Positions 13,055 to 23,800 of a stretch of DNA of 32,064 nt are shown here, one piece after another. The first letter of the stretch is position 1, and every line of letters starts with the position of its first letter. A model generated the notes under the pieces. The model had not been told where the DNA came from, did no database searches, and was given only the letters and a program-made list of their open reading frames with translations. Made by a program: the position numbers and the translations under genes. This DNA is from Pseudomonadota bacterium (GTDB lineage: Bacteria; Pseudomonadota; Alphaproteobacteria; Acetobacterales; Acetobacteraceae): NCBI GenBank assembly GCA_021808545.1, contig JAKBBM010000001.1:85330-117393 (forward strand), written 5' to 3'.

Positions 13055-13133
13055 CTCGCAGCGGGTCAGGTTATTGCCTATCTGACGAATTGTAAAATAT
13101 ATACCCCGCTTATTTCCGGAGTACCGCCAAATC

Positions 13134-15041
13134 ATGGCAACCAAGCCCACCGTCGCCACGGAAACCGCCGCCCCCGAGGCTGAAGCCGACGCCAACGTTC
13201 TCGACACCCAGTCCGCCGCGGTCAAACGCCTGATCGCCAAGGGCAAGGAGCGCGGCTACATCACCTTCGATGAGCTGAACGCTGTTCTGCCGGCCGAGCA
13301 GAATTCCTCCGAGCAGATCGAGGATATCATGGCCATGCTCTCCGAGATGGGCATGCAGGTGGTGGAGAGCGAGGAAAGCGAGGAAGGCGAGACCGCGGCC
13401 GCGGCCAAGGATGAAGGCGCCGAGGATGAGGAGCAGGCCGGGAATATCTCGGAAAGCTCCGTCTCGCGCACGGATGATCCGGTGCGCATGTATCTGCGTG
13501 AGATGGGCACGGTGGAGCTGCTCTCGCGCGAGGGTGAGATCGCCATCGCCAAGCGCATCGAGGCCGGGCGGGACATGATGATCCGCGGGCTGTGCGAAAG
13601 CCCGCTCACCTTCCGCGCCATCATCGCCTGGCACGAGGCGCTGAATAATGGCCGCGTGCTGCTGCGCGACATTATCGACCTCGAGGCCATGCAAGCGGGT
13701 AATGAGCCCGGCGGCGACGAGGATTACGAAACCACCGAGGAGATGGACGAGGAGGATGAGGGCGAAGGGGCGGGCATGTCGCTCGCCGCACTGGAAGAAA
13801 AACTAAAGCCCGAGATTTTCCAGCATTTCGAGGAGATCGAGAAACTCTACGACAAGCTGGCCAAACTCCAGACCAAGCGGATCGACAATCTTACCGCCGG
13901 CGGTGACATTAACTCCCGTTCCGAGAAAAATTACGAGAAGCTGCGCGACGAGCTGGTGGCCAAGGTCGAGCAGGTGCGGCTCAATAATAACCGGATCGAG
14001 GAGCTGGTCTCGCAGCTGAAGGTGCTGAACCAGCGGCTGAACGGGCTGGAGGGGCAGCTTTTGCGCCTGGCCGAGAGCACCAAGGTCGCACGCGATGAGT
14101 TCTTGCAGCATTATCGCGGCCGCGAGATGGACCCGGGCTGGGTGCAATATGTGGCCGCCTTGCCGGGCAAGGGCTGGAAGGAATTTGCCCGCAAACATGA
14201 GGCGCAGGCGAATGATCTGCGCGGGCAGATCAGCAAGGTCGCGGCCGAGGCCGGCTTGCCGATTGAGGAATTCCGCCGCGTTTACATGACCGTCTCGCGC
14301 GGTGAGCGTGATTCCACCCGGGCGAAGAAGGAGATGATCGAGGCCAATCTGCGGCTCGTGATCTCGATTGCCAAAAAATACACCAATCGCGGCCTGCAAT
14401 TCCTGGATCTCATCCAGGAGGGCAATATCGGACTGATGAAGGCGGTGGATAAGTTTGAGTACCGGCGCGGCTATAAATTCTCAACCTACGCCACCTGGTG
14501 GATCCGCCAAGCCATTACCCGCTCCATCGCCGATCAGGCGCGAACCATCCGTATTCCTGTGCATATGATCGAGACGATCAACAAGCTGGTGCGCACCAGC
14601 CGCCAGATGCTGCACGAGATTGGCCGCGAGCCCACGCCTGAAGAGTTGGCTGAAAAGCTCGGCATGCCGCTCGAGAAAGTGCGCAAGGTGCTGAAGATCG
14701 CCAAGGAGCCGATCAGTCTTGAAACCCCGATTGGCGATGAGGAAGACAGCCATCTTGGCGATTTCATCGAGGATAAGGGGGCCATCATCCCGCTGGATGC
14801 CGCCGTGCAGGCCAATCTGCGCGAAGCTGCCACACGTGTGCTCTCCTCGCTGACCCCGCGTGAGGAACGCGTGCTGCGCATGCGCTTTGGCATCGGCATG
14901 AATACCGACCACACGCTCGAAGAGGTTGGCCAGCAATTCAACGTCACGCGTGAGCGTATCCGGCAGATCGAGGCCAAAGCCCTGCGCAAGCTCAAGCACC
15001 CCTCGCGCAGCCGCAAGCTACGTAGCTTTTTGGACGATTGA
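13134..15041 (+). CDS. rpoD: RNA polymerase primary sigma factor RpoD (sigma-70)
   Basis: Region 2 '[73 protein letters not shown]'; region 4 '[16 protein letters not shown]...[42 protein letters not shown]'. Confidence 0.99.
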   Translation: MATKPTVATETAAPEAEADANVLDTQSAAVKRLIAKGKERGYITFDELNAVLPAEQNSSEQIEDIMAMLSEMGMQVVESEESEEGETAAAAKDEGAEDEEQAGNISESSVSRTDDPVRMYLREMGTVELLSREGEIAIAKRIEAGRDMMIRGLCESPLTFRAIIAWHEALNNGRVLLRDIIDLEAMQAGNEPGGDEDYETTEEMDEEDEGEGAGMSLAALEEKLKPEIFQHFEEIEKLYDKLAKLQTKRIDNLTAGGDINSRSEKNYEKLRDELVAKVEQVRLNNNRIEELVSQLKVLNQRLNGLEGQLLRLAESTKVARDEFLQHYRGREMDPGWVQYVAALPGKGWKEFARKHEAQANDLRGQISKVAAEAGLPIEEFRRVYMTVSRGERDSTRAKKEMIEANLRLVISIAKKYTNRGLQFLDLIQEGNIGLMKAVDKFEYRRGYKFSTYATWWIRQAITRSIADQARTIRIPVHMIETINKLVRTSRQMLHEIGREPTPEELAEKLGMPLEKVRKVLKIAKEPISLETPIGDEEDSHLGDFIEDKGAIIPLDAAVQANLREAATRVLSSLTPREERVLRMRFGIGMNTDHTLEEVGQQFNVTRERIRQIEAKALRKLKHPSRSRKLRSFLDD

Positions 15042-15043
15042 GC

Positions 15044-15631
15044 ATGCTGGACTATGCGCGTCCGGCCCCTGGCGAGGCAACGGAACGGGCCTGTGTCACG
15101 GTCGTGTTCCTGCGCATGTCAAGCCCGCCGACGCGCCCGCCAGCGATCATGCCTCCGGGCGCTGTCATCACGCGCGAACGGCTGGATGTGCCCGCCTACC
15201 GCGCGCTTTATAACGAGGTGGGCGGCCCCTGGCTGTGGTGGCTGCGCCGGGTGATGCCAGATATGTTGCTCGCCCGGTATTTGGCCCGGCCTTCGGTTGC
15301 CGTGCATGTGCTGCGCGTGAATGGAGATGTGGCGGGGTTCTTCGAGACCGATGCCGGGCCATGGCCGTATGTTAACCTTAATTATTTCGGTCTGCGTGAG
15401 CCCTATATTGGCCGTGGTCTGGGGCGCAAATTCCTCGATTCAGCGGTTGATTCGGTGTTTTATGGCGCCACCGGCCTGCGCGGTATGACCGTGAATACCT
15501 GTAATGCCGACCATCCGCGCGCCCTGGGCAATTATCTGGCCGCGGGGTTTCGTGAATATCGGCGCGGACGCGAGGATTGGGACATTCCCGTGCGGCTTGG
15601 TTTTAAAATCCCCGATCATTTGCGCGGATGA
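15044..15631 (+). CDS. GNAT family N-acetyltransferase
   Basis: '[79 protein letters not shown]' shows a GNAT acetyl-CoA loop and late motif. Start uncertain: ATG at 15044 or 15116. Confidence 0.75.
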   Translation: MLDYARPAPGEATERACVTVVFLRMSSPPTRPPAIMPPGAVITRERLDVPAYRALYNEVGGPWLWWLRRVMPDMLLARYLARPSVAVHVLRVNGDVAGFFETDAGPWPYVNLNYFGLREPYIGRGLGRKFLDSAVDSVFYGATGLRGMTVNTCNADHPRALGNYLAAGFREYRRGREDWDIPVRLGFKIPDHLRG

Positions 15632-16263
15632 ACATCCTGTTCCAGGACCGCCGCGCCCTGGTCATCGACAAGCCCGCCGGCCTGCCGGTGCACCCCGTGC
15701 GCGCGGGCGGGCCGAGTGTGGAGGATTTTTTTTCGCAATGGCGCCAGGGAAAGCAAGGGCCGTGGCTGGCCCACCGGCTGGACCGGGACACGGCGGGCTG
15801 TCTCGTCATCGCGCTCAAAAAATCTTTCTTGCGTGAGGCGCAGGAAATGTTCGCGCAAGGTCTGGCGCAAAAAACCTATCTCGCGGTGCTGCGCGGCCGT
15901 ACCACGGCGCCCCAGGGCGTGATCAACCAGCCTTTGGCTAAACGCACGCAAGGCCGTGCCTGGAAAATGGCGCCGGATGAAGCCGCCCCGCCCGCTATCA
16001 CCGCCTGGCGCGTGCTGGGCGATAATGGCACGGATAGTTTGGTGGAATTTACCCCGCGCACCGGGCGCACGCACCAGATCCGCGCCCACGCCGCACATCT
16101 GGGCCACCCGATCCTAGGCGATGAGATTTATGGCGGCGGGGCAGGGGGCTTGCGGCTTCTGGCCTGGCGCATCGCCCTGCCGCTGGACCCGCCGGTGCTG
16201 GCAACGGCGAGTATCCCGCCCCATATGCGGGGTTTCGTGGAGGCATGTCATGCAACGCTCTGA
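15628..16263 (+). CDS. RluA family RNA pseudouridine synthase
   Basis: 'VIDKPAGLPVHPV', catalytic-site 'LAHRLDRDTAGCLVIALKK', 'FTPRTGRTHQIRAHAAHLGHPILGDEIYGG'. Confidence 0.92.
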   Translation: MNILFQDRRALVIDKPAGLPVHPVRAGGPSVEDFFSQWRQGKQGPWLAHRLDRDTAGCLVIALKKSFLREAQEMFAQGLAQKTYLAVLRGRTTAPQGVINQPLAKRTQGRAWKMAPDEAAPPAITAWRVLGDNGTDSLVEFTPRTGRTHQIRAHAAHLGHPILGDEIYGGGAGGLRLLAWRIALPLDPPVLATASIPPHMRGFVEACHATL

Positions 16264-16429
16264 ATTTGGTCCCGGCGATTATGTGCGCCATCCCAAGCGC
16301 CCGGAATGGGGGCTGGGGCAGGTGCAGTCGGCCGTGGGCAACCGGGTGACCGTGATGTTCGAGCATGCCGGCAAGGTGCTGGTGGATACGGATGTGGTGG
16401 CGCTGGAACATGACGCGCCAGGGTTGTAA
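16250..16429 (+). CDS. DUF3553 domain-containing small protein
   Basis: 'FGPGDYVRHPKRPEWGLGQVQSAVGNRVTVMFEHAGKVLVDTDVVAL' resembles the DUF3553 core (P.WG.GQV...V.F...G.K). ATG at 16250 overlaps the 3' end of the pseudouridine synthase gene. Confidence 0.75.
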   Translation: MQRSEFGPGDYVRHPKRPEWGLGQVQSAVGNRVTVMFEHAGKVLVDTDVVALEHDAPGL

Positions 16430-16458
16430 CGGGACTGATTTAGTCCAAAATTGAGCTC

Positions 16459-17430
16459 ATGCTCGACCCGTTCCTCCGCGCTATTACCTATTTGCGCGTC
16501 TCCGTAACCGACCGCTGCGATTTCCGCTGCACGTACTGCATGGCGGAGGATATGAATTTTCTGCCCAAATCCGACTTGCTGAGCCTGGAGGAGTTGGAGA
16601 GGCTGTGCTGCGCCTTCATTGGGCTTGGCGTGCGCAAGATCCGCCTGACTGGCGGCGAGCCGCTGGTGCGGCGCAATGTAATCAGCCTGATTGAACGGCT
16701 GGGTGAGCGGCTGGGCCATGGGCTGGATGAGCTGACGCTGACCACCAACGGCACCCAGCTTGCCGCTCATGCGGCGGCACTGGCGGCGGCGGGCGTTAAG
16801 CGGATCAATGTCAGCCTGGATACGCTGGATGAGCGTACATTTGCCGCAATCACGCGCTGGGGCCGGTTGGGGAAGGTGCTGGACGGGATCGAGGCCGCGA
16901 AAGCGGCAGGGCTGGCCATTAAAATCAATACCGTCGCGCTCAAAGGCGTGAATGAGGATGCGTTTGACCAGCTGATTGCCTGGTGCGGCGCGCAAGGGTT
17001 CGATCTTTGCCTGATCGAGACCATGCCGATGGGTGAGGTTATGCACCGGGAAGAGACGCATTTACCCCTTTCAGCCGTGCGCACGCGGCTGGCGGCGCGC
17101 TGGACACTCACGCCCACAAATTACCAGACAGGCGGGCCCGCGCGCTATTGGCATGTGGCCGAAACAGGCCGGCGGCTTGGCTTCATCACCCCGCTCAGCC
17201 ATAATTTCTGCGAGAGCTGCAACCGTGTGCGGCTCACCTGCACGGGCCGGCTTTATATGTGCTTGGGGCAGGAGGACGCGGCGGATTTACGCGCCCCCTT
17301 GCGCGCCAGCGACGATGACGAGACCCTGCGCGCGGCAATTCGGGCGGCGATCGCGCGTAAGCCCAAAGGGCATGATTTCGACATTACCCGTGTGGCGGTG
17401 CCGCGCCATATGTCGGTCACGGGTGGATGA
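16459..17430 (+). CDS. moaA: GTP 3',8-cyclase MoaA
   Basis: Radical SAM '[35 protein letters not shown]', '[14 protein letters not shown]', second cluster '[21 protein letters not shown]'. Confidence 0.97.
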   Translation: MLDPFLRAITYLRVSVTDRCDFRCTYCMAEDMNFLPKSDLLSLEELERLCCAFIGLGVRKIRLTGGEPLVRRNVISLIERLGERLGHGLDELTLTTNGTQLAAHAAALAAAGVKRINVSLDTLDERTFAAITRWGRLGKVLDGIEAAKAAGLAIKINTVALKGVNEDAFDQLIAWCGAQGFDLCLIETMPMGEVMHREETHLPLSAVRTRLAARWTLTPTNYQTGGPARYWHVAETGRRLGFITPLSHNFCESCNRVRLTCTGRLYMCLGQEDAADLRAPLRASDDDETLRAAIRAAIARKPKGHDFDITRVAVPRHMSVTGG

Positions 17431-18085
17431 GGTTCGTTTTCTCCGCGCAGCAGCCGGCAAGGAAAATATCCACCGATCGCCGCACCCGCTTCTCCAGCGT
17501 CTGGCGACCGGGCGGGTTGCGAAAGCCGATCAGCGTGCCGAGATGGAACTCCCCCAGCGCCATGCCAAACAGCATGGCCGCCATTTCCTTGGTTTGGGCG
17601 GCACTCAGCCCTTGCGCGCGCGTGGCCTCAAGCAGGCAGAGCTCCAGCTTTGATTTCGCTTTTTTGATCCTATGGCGCAGGAAAACGCGGCCCAGATCGG
17701 GGCTGTGCGTATATTCGGCCATGATCAGCCGCAACAGCGCGATCTGCGTGGGGGAGAGCAAAAACCGCGCGAGACAGAGCATATGCGCGCAGAGAATGTC
17801 GCGCAGGTCCCATTCCGGCTTGGGCGTTGGGAATTCCAGCAATGATTGATGATGCGACAGCAGGGCCGCGAACAGCTCAGCCTTGGACTCGACCAGCGCA
17901 TAGACGGTTTTTTTGGACATGCCTGCGGCCCGGGCGACGTCGTTCATCGTGGCATTGTAATAGCCCTTGGCCAAAAACACGCTCTCAGCCGCCTGAAGCA
18001 AGGCGAGCATGCGCGAGTCCGCGCTGGCGGATTGGGTTTTTGGCGCGCGTACGAGTCTTGGTTTTCCCCCGGGCTGACGCATCAT
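17417..18085 (-). CDS. TetR/AcrR family transcriptional regulator
   Basis: HTH '[48 protein letters not shown]'. Divergent from an RND efflux operon. Start uncertain: ATGs at 18103, 18085 and 18082. The 3' end overlaps moaA by 14 bp. Confidence 0.9.
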   Translation of the reverse strand: MMRQPGGKPRLVRAPKTQSASADSRMLALLQAAESVFLAKGYYNATMNDVARAAGMSKKTVYALVESKAELFAALLSHHQSLLEFPTPKPEWDLRDILCAHMLCLARFLLSPTQIALLRLIMAEYTHSPDLGRVFLRHRIKKAKSKLELCLLEATRAQGLSAAQTKEMAAMLFGMALGEFHLGTLIGFRNPPGRQTLEKRVRRSVDIFLAGCCAEKTNLIHP

Positions 18086-18108
18086 GCGCGCACTATTATG
18101 CATAAAAT

Positions 18109-18126
18109 GGAAACTTTCAAGTTTCC
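18109..18126. promoter_or_regulatory. Candidate TetR-family operator
   Basis: GGAAACTT-TC-AAGTTTCC: perfect 8-bp arms with 2-nt centre, in the divergent tetR/efflux intergenic region. It overlaps a possible tetR -35 (TTGAAA, minus strand 18120-18115). Confidence 0.7.
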
Positions 18127-18191
18127 CGTTCGGAAAGACCGGCAAAATAAACCTGCTTGACGGCTTATAAAAAGAACTTTAGCTGGATCTC

Positions 18192-19664
18192 ATGAAACCA
18201 ACGGGTTTCCATTGTCGCGCCGCCACCCTGTTGCTGGTCTTGGTTTTGCCAGGCTGCGCTGTGGGGCCCGATTATCACCGGCCTGCCGCGCCCAAGGTGG
18301 CCCTTACCGCCAAGCCTTTGCCGTCCGCAACGGTTGCGGCGGGCGGTGTCGCGCAGCATTTCAAGCCCGGCGCCGATATCCCTGGCGATTGGTGGACACT
18401 TTATCACTCAAAGGCGCTGGACGGTCTGGTTAAGGCGGCGCTGGCGCACAACCCCAGCCTGGCCGCGGCACAGGCCACGCTGACGCAGGCCGAGGAGACG
18501 GTGCGCGCCGATGAGGGGGTGTTGCTGCCCAGCCTGTCGGGCGATCTTTCCACGCAGCGCCAAAAAGCCTCTGCCGCCACGGCCGGTAAGGTGGGGGCTT
18601 ATACGCTTTATAATGCATCGTTCGCGGTTTCTTATACATTCGATCTGTTTGGCGGCGCCCGCCGCGCGGTCGAGAGCGTCGCCGCCCAGGCGCACTATCA
18701 GCGCGAGCAGCTGGAGGCTGCCTATCTTACCCTGACCACCAATATCGTCACCGCCGCGATCCACGAAGCTTCGCTCAAGGCGCAAATTACGGCCACCCGT
18801 CAGCTCATCGCCGATGAACAGCAATTGCTGGATATTTTGCAGGCGCAGGTGCAGGCGGGCGGGGCAGCGCCCGCGCAGCTTTTGCAGCAGCAGGCGCAGC
18901 TGGCGCAGCAAGAGGCCACCTTGCCGCCGCTGCAATCGCAAGAGGCGCAGGCGCGCAACCAGCTTGCCGCCTATGCCGGGGCCTTCCCCGGCGATTTCCA
19001 TATGGCGGATTTTGCCCTGGATGATCTGCATTTGCCGGAGAATGTGCCGGTCAGCCTGCCATCGGCCATTGTCGCGCAGCGCCCGGATATTCGCGCCGCG
19101 GCCGCGCAGCTGCACGAGGCCAGCGCCAATGTTGGCGTGGCCGATGCCCAGATGCTGCCGCGCATCACCCTTTCGGCCGGCATTGGGCATGAGGCGTTGA
19201 CCACGGGCAGCTTGTTCACGCCGCAGACGCTCATTTGGAATCTCGCCGCCGGGCTGACCCAGCCCTTGTTCGAGGGCGGCACGCTCAATGCCAAGCGCAA
19301 GGCGGCCCTGGCCGCGCTGCGTGGGGCGGCGGCGAACTACCAGGGCACGGTCATCAATGCGTTCCAGAATGTGGCGGATGTGCTGGCGGCCTTGCAATAT
19401 GATGCCGCGGAGCTGAAGGCGGCGGACAAGGCGCGGAGCGCCGCGGCGCAAAGCCTTAAGGTGACCGAGGCGCAGTATAAGTTGGGGGCGCAGCCTTTCT
19501 CGGCGGTGCTGACGGCCGAGACGACATATCAGAGTGCCGTGCTGACCGATGTAAAAGCCCAGGCCACCCGCTTGGCCGATACGGCGGCGCTTTATCAGGC
19601 GCTGGGTGGCGGATGGTGGCACCGGCACGATGTCGCGGTCTCGTGTTGTGGAATTGTTCCATGA
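18192..19664 (+). CDS. Efflux transporter outer membrane lipoprotein (NodT/OprM family)
   Basis: Lipoprotein signal 'LLLVLVLPGCAVGPDYHRPAAP'; 'DWWTLYHSKALDGLVKAALAHNPSLAAAQATLTQAEE'; 'FDLFGGARRAVES'; 'LTQPLFEGGTLNAKRKAA'. Confidence 0.93.
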   Translation: MKPTGFHCRAATLLLVLVLPGCAVGPDYHRPAAPKVALTAKPLPSATVAAGGVAQHFKPGADIPGDWWTLYHSKALDGLVKAALAHNPSLAAAQATLTQAEETVRADEGVLLPSLSGDLSTQRQKASAATAGKVGAYTLYNASFAVSYTFDLFGGARRAVESVAAQAHYQREQLEAAYLTLTTNIVTAAIHEASLKAQITATRQLIADEQQLLDILQAQVQAGGAAPAQLLQQQAQLAQQEATLPPLQSQEAQARNQLAAYAGAFPGDFHMADFALDDLHLPENVPVSLPSAIVAQRPDIRAAAAQLHEASANVGVADAQMLPRITLSAGIGHEALTTGSLFTPQTLIWNLAAGLTQPLFEGGTLNAKRKAALAALRGAAANYQGTVINAFQNVADVLAALQYDAAELKAADKARSAAAQSLKVTEAQYKLGAQPFSAVLTAETTYQSAVLTDVKAQATRLADTAALYQALGGGWWHRHDVAVSCCGIVP

Positions 19665-19677
19665 GGATGGTTGCAAG

Positions 19678-20823
19678 ATGAGCATGGACAGGAAAACGAT
19701 AAAACGGCTGGTGCTGATGCTGATCGGCGTCGGAATCCTGTTTGGCGGGCTTTTTGCCTGGGGGCTGCTCAGATCTTATTTTATCTCCAAGTTCCTGGCG
19801 GGGTTTGCGCAGCAGGTGCAGACCGTTGCCACCGTTACCGCGTCCAAGGCGCCGTGGCAGCCGCAATTGCAGTCGGTTGGCAGCTTAAGGGCGATTAATG
19901 GCGCCGCGCTTTCGGCCGAGACAGCGGGAATCGTCGATACCATAAACTTCCAGTCAGGTGAGGATGTGAAGAAGGGGGCGCTGCTGCTGACCCTGCGCCC
20001 GAACAATGATCCAGCGGTGCTGGCCGAGCTGCAGGCGGCGCTAAAGCTGAGCCAAATCACTTATGAGCGCGATAAGAAGCAGTTCGCCGCCCGCGCCATT
20101 TCCGCCGAGCAGCTCGACACGGACCGCGCCAATTTGCAATCGGCACGGGCCAAGGTGGCCGCGCAGCAAGCCTTGATGGACGAAAAGCAGATTCACGCGC
20201 CCTTCTCGGGGCAGCTTGGCATCCGCAAGGTCGATGTCGGACAATATTTGCCCGTAGGCACCGCGATCGTCACGCTGGAGCAACTCAACCCGCTTTATGT
20301 CGATTTTTACGTGCCCCAGCAGGCGCTGGAGCGTGTGCGGGTTGGCCAGCTCGTGCATGTGATGCTCGATGCCTATCCCGGGGAGACATTCAACGGCAAA
20401 ATCGCCTCGATTGGCTCCTCGGTCGACACCACAACCCGCAGCCTCGAGGTTCGCGCGCGCCTGAACAATCCGGATTTAAAGCTGCGTCCGGGCATGTTTG
20501 GCAATATCAAAATCGATACAGGCAAGCCGGTATCCTACATCACCCTGCCGCAAACCGCGATTGTCTATAATTCCTACGGCGATCTTGTTTATCTGGTCGA
20601 GCATGGAACCAATGAGAAGGGCAAGCCGGATCTTGTTGTGCATTCGGTGTTCGTGAAGCTGGGCCAGACGCGCGGCGACCAGGTGGCGGTGCTCTCGGGC
20701 GTTAAGGCGGGCGATGTTGTGGTAACCGCCGGGCAGATGAAGTTGCGTGGCGGCGTGGCGGTGAAGATTAATAACAGCGTGACCTTGCCAAACAGCCCCA
20801 ACCCCAATCCTCCGAACGAGTAA
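19678..20823 (+). CDS. RND efflux periplasmic adaptor (membrane fusion protein)
   Basis: N-terminal TM; 'VQTVATVTASKAPWQPQLQSVGSLRAINGAALSAETAGIVDTINFQSGEDVKKGALLL'; 'IHAPFSGQLGIRKVDVGQYLPVGTAIVTLEQLNPLYVDFYVPQ'. Start at 19678 (MSMDRKT) preferred over 19606. Confidence 0.93.
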   Translation: MSMDRKTIKRLVLMLIGVGILFGGLFAWGLLRSYFISKFLAGFAQQVQTVATVTASKAPWQPQLQSVGSLRAINGAALSAETAGIVDTINFQSGEDVKKGALLLTLRPNNDPAVLAELQAALKLSQITYERDKKQFAARAISAEQLDTDRANLQSARAKVAAQQALMDEKQIHAPFSGQLGIRKVDVGQYLPVGTAIVTLEQLNPLYVDFYVPQQALERVRVGQLVHVMLDAYPGETFNGKIASIGSSVDTTTRSLEVRARLNNPDLKLRPGMFGNIKIDTGKPVSYITLPQTAIVYNSYGDLVYLVEHGTNEKGKPDLVVHSVFVKLGQTRGDQVAVLSGVKAGDVVVTAGQMKLRGGVAVKINNSVTLPNSPNPNPPNE

Positions 20824-20828
20824 GTGCG

Positions 20829-23800
20829 ATGAAACGCCTGACCGATCTGTTCATCGCCCGTCCGGTGCTGGCCATCACGGTCAGTATCCTGATTTTCGTG
20901 CTGGGCTTGCGCGCCGTCACCAGCCTGCCGGTGCAGCAATATCCGCAGACGGAAAGCGCCACCATCACCATCACCACCACCTATCCGGGCGCCTCGCCCA
21001 ATACGGTGGCCGGTTTCGTGACCACGCCGCTGGAAAATGCCGTCGCGCAGGTTAACGGCATCGACTACATGACCTCGCAGAGTCAGCTTGGCACCAGCAC
21101 CATCACGATCAATCTGCGGCTGAATTACGATCCCGATAAGGCGCTCACCGAGATTAGCGCGCGCGTCAATTCGGTGCTCTACCGCCTGCCCACCGGCGTG
21201 CAGCAGCCGGTGCTGACGTTGGCGATCGGGCAGACCTTCGATGCGATGTATATCGGCTTTGGGAGCAAGGAACTCTCTGGGCCTCAGATCACGGATTATG
21301 TGCAGCGGGTGGTGCAACCGCAATTGCAGGCCGTGCCGGGGGTGCAGACGGCCGAAATTCTGGGGCTGCAGAATTACGCCATGCGTATCTGGCTCAACCC
21401 CGCCAAGCTTGCCGCTTATGGCTTGACCTCGACCGATGTGTGGAATGCGCTGGCCGCAAACGATTTCATCGCGCCGATTGGAAGCACCAAGGGGCAGATG
21501 ACGCAGATGACCCTGACGGCGAATACCGATCTGCACAGCGCGTCGGAATTCAGAAACTTGATCCTGGCGCATAAGAACGGCGCCATGATCCGGTTGAAGG
21601 ACGTGGCCAAGGTCGAGCTTGGCTCGGATGATTACGACCTCAACGTCACCATGAACAACAAGGCCGGTCTGTTCATTGGCATTCAGGCAGCGCCGGGGGC
21701 TAACCTGCTCGAAGTCACTAATGGCATCCGCAAGGTGTTTCCGAGCATCAAGGCCAATTTGCCGCAGGGGCTCAACGCCGCTATTGACTTTGATTCCAGT
21801 AAGTTCGTTCATGCCTCGATCCGCGAGGTGCTGCTGGCGCTGGGCGAGGCGCTGCTGATCGTGACGCTCGTGGTTTTTGCCTTCCTGGGCTCGCCGCGCT
21901 CGGTCATGATTCCGGTCGTCGCCATTCCGCTCTCGCTCATCGGCGCCTTTGCGATGATGGCCGCGTTTGGGTTTACCATCAACCTGCTGACGCTGCTGGC
22001 GCTGGTGCTGTCCATCGGCCTCGTGGTGGATGACGCGATCATCGTGGTTGAAAATGTCAACCGGCATCTCGATCTTGGGGAAACACCAATGGCGGCGGCG
22101 CGCGCGGCGGCGGGCGAGCTGGCGGGCCCGATCATCGCCATGACGGCGGTGTTGATCGCGGTTTATGTGCCGATCGGTTTTCAGTCCGGCCTGACGGGAG
22201 AGCTGTTCACCGAATTCGCCTTCACGCTGGCGGGCGCGGTGACCATTTCGGCGCTTATTGCCCTTACGCTGACGCCGATGCTCAGCTCGCGCCTCTTGCG
22301 GCATATCGACCGCGGGGAGCGCAACTGGGAAGCACGGCTGATTAGTTTTATCGACCGGCGGATGGACGAGGTGCATCGCCTCTATACCAGGCTGCTGCGC
22401 GCGAGCTTGGATACCGTGCCGGTGACCCTGACCTTCGCCGTTCTCATTCTCGCGAGCATCTATTTTCTGGCGTCCGGCTCATCGAGCGAATTGGCGCCCC
22501 AGGAGGATCAGGGCGTTACTTTTGCCCTGGCCACCCCCCCGCCCAATGCCACGACCACGCAAAAGACGATCTGGGACCATGAGCTTGGCCGTATTCTGTT
22601 GCAACATAAACAGGTGCAGCTCACCTTCCACTTCGCTTTTCCGGGAACCGATGTGACCGGTGAAGTGCTGACCCCCTGGGATAAACGCGACAAAACCTCA
22701 ACTCAGATCCAGACCATCTTGCAAAAGGCGCTCGATAAGGGCGTTGCCGGCGAGCAGGTGGTGGTGGGGCAACCGCCTTCGCTGCCGGGTAGCCATGGTC
22801 TGCCGGTACAGTTCGTGATCAAATCCACGAACAGTTTCCAGAGCATTTATCCCGTGGCGCAAAAGGTGCTGGCCGCGGCGTTGAAGAGCGGTAAGTTCAT
22901 CTTCCTGCAAAGCGATCTCAAGATCGATCAGCCGGAGGCCCAGATCATTATCGACCGCGACAAGGCCGCCGCCCTGGGCTTGAGCATGAGCCAGGTGGGC
23001 CGCGTGCTGGCCGAGGCGCTGGGGGGTGGCTATGTCAATTATTTCAGCCTGGATGGGCGCTCCTATAAGGTTATCCCGCAGGTTCAGCGCCGCGACCGGT
23101 TGAATCCCGCTGATCTCAACAATTATTATGTGCTGTCGTCGGGTGGTATCAATGTGCCGCTCTCCGCCATCGCCACCATCAAGACCAGCGTGATTCCGGA
23201 AGCGATCAACCATTTCCAGCAGCAAAACGCAGCCACCTTGCAGGGGGTTCCAGCCCCTGGCGTGAGTCTGGGCGAGGCCATGAAAACCCTGCAAGACATC
23301 GCGGCCACGATGTTGCCCGCCGACGATCATATTGATTATGGCGGCCAGATGCGGCAATTGGCGCATACCAGCAGTGGCTTTTTGATGACGTTTGGTTTTG
23401 CCGTGATCATCATCTTCCTGACGCTCGCGGCCCTGTTCAACTCATTCCGCGATCCGTTTATCATTCTGGTTTCGGTGCCGATGTCCATCGCCGGTGCACT
23501 CATCTTCATTTATATCGGCGTCGGGGGGCTTACGCTCAACATCTATACCGAGGTCGGGCTGGTCACGCTGATGGGGCTGATTTCCAAGCATGGAATTCTG
23601 ATGACGGAAGTGGCGAATGAAGCGCGCCTGGCCGGCATGAGTAAGCGCGAGGCGATCGAGCATGCCGCCTCCATTCGTCTGCGCCCGATCCTGATGACCA
23701 CTTCCGCCATGGTGCTGGGCGTGCTGCCGTTGATCATCGCCTCTGGCGCGGGGGCGGCCTCGCGCTTTGCCATGGGCATGGTGATTGCCACCGGTCTGGC

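Noticed and set aside
13055-13133. Possible rpoD promoter (TTGCCT-N17-ATATAT) in the dnaG-rpoD gap
   Set aside because: Plausible position but weak match to consensus; insufficient to call as a feature.
15015-15031. AAGCTACGTAGCTT palindrome followed by TTT at the 3' end of rpoD
   Set aside because: Terminator-like, but it is inside the last rpoD codons with a short stem and few GC pairs; likely coincidental codon usage.
18408-19685. 425-aa minus-strand ORF antisense to the outer-membrane efflux gene
   Set aside because: Same artefact; the plus-strand frame has a lipobox and OMF motifs.
20589-22376. 595-aa minus-strand ORF antisense to the MFP/RND genes
   Set aside because: Long antisense frames are expected in GC-rich coding DNA. 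Composition is rich in R/H/Q/G with no recognisable domain, and the plus strand encodes clear MFP and RND proteins.
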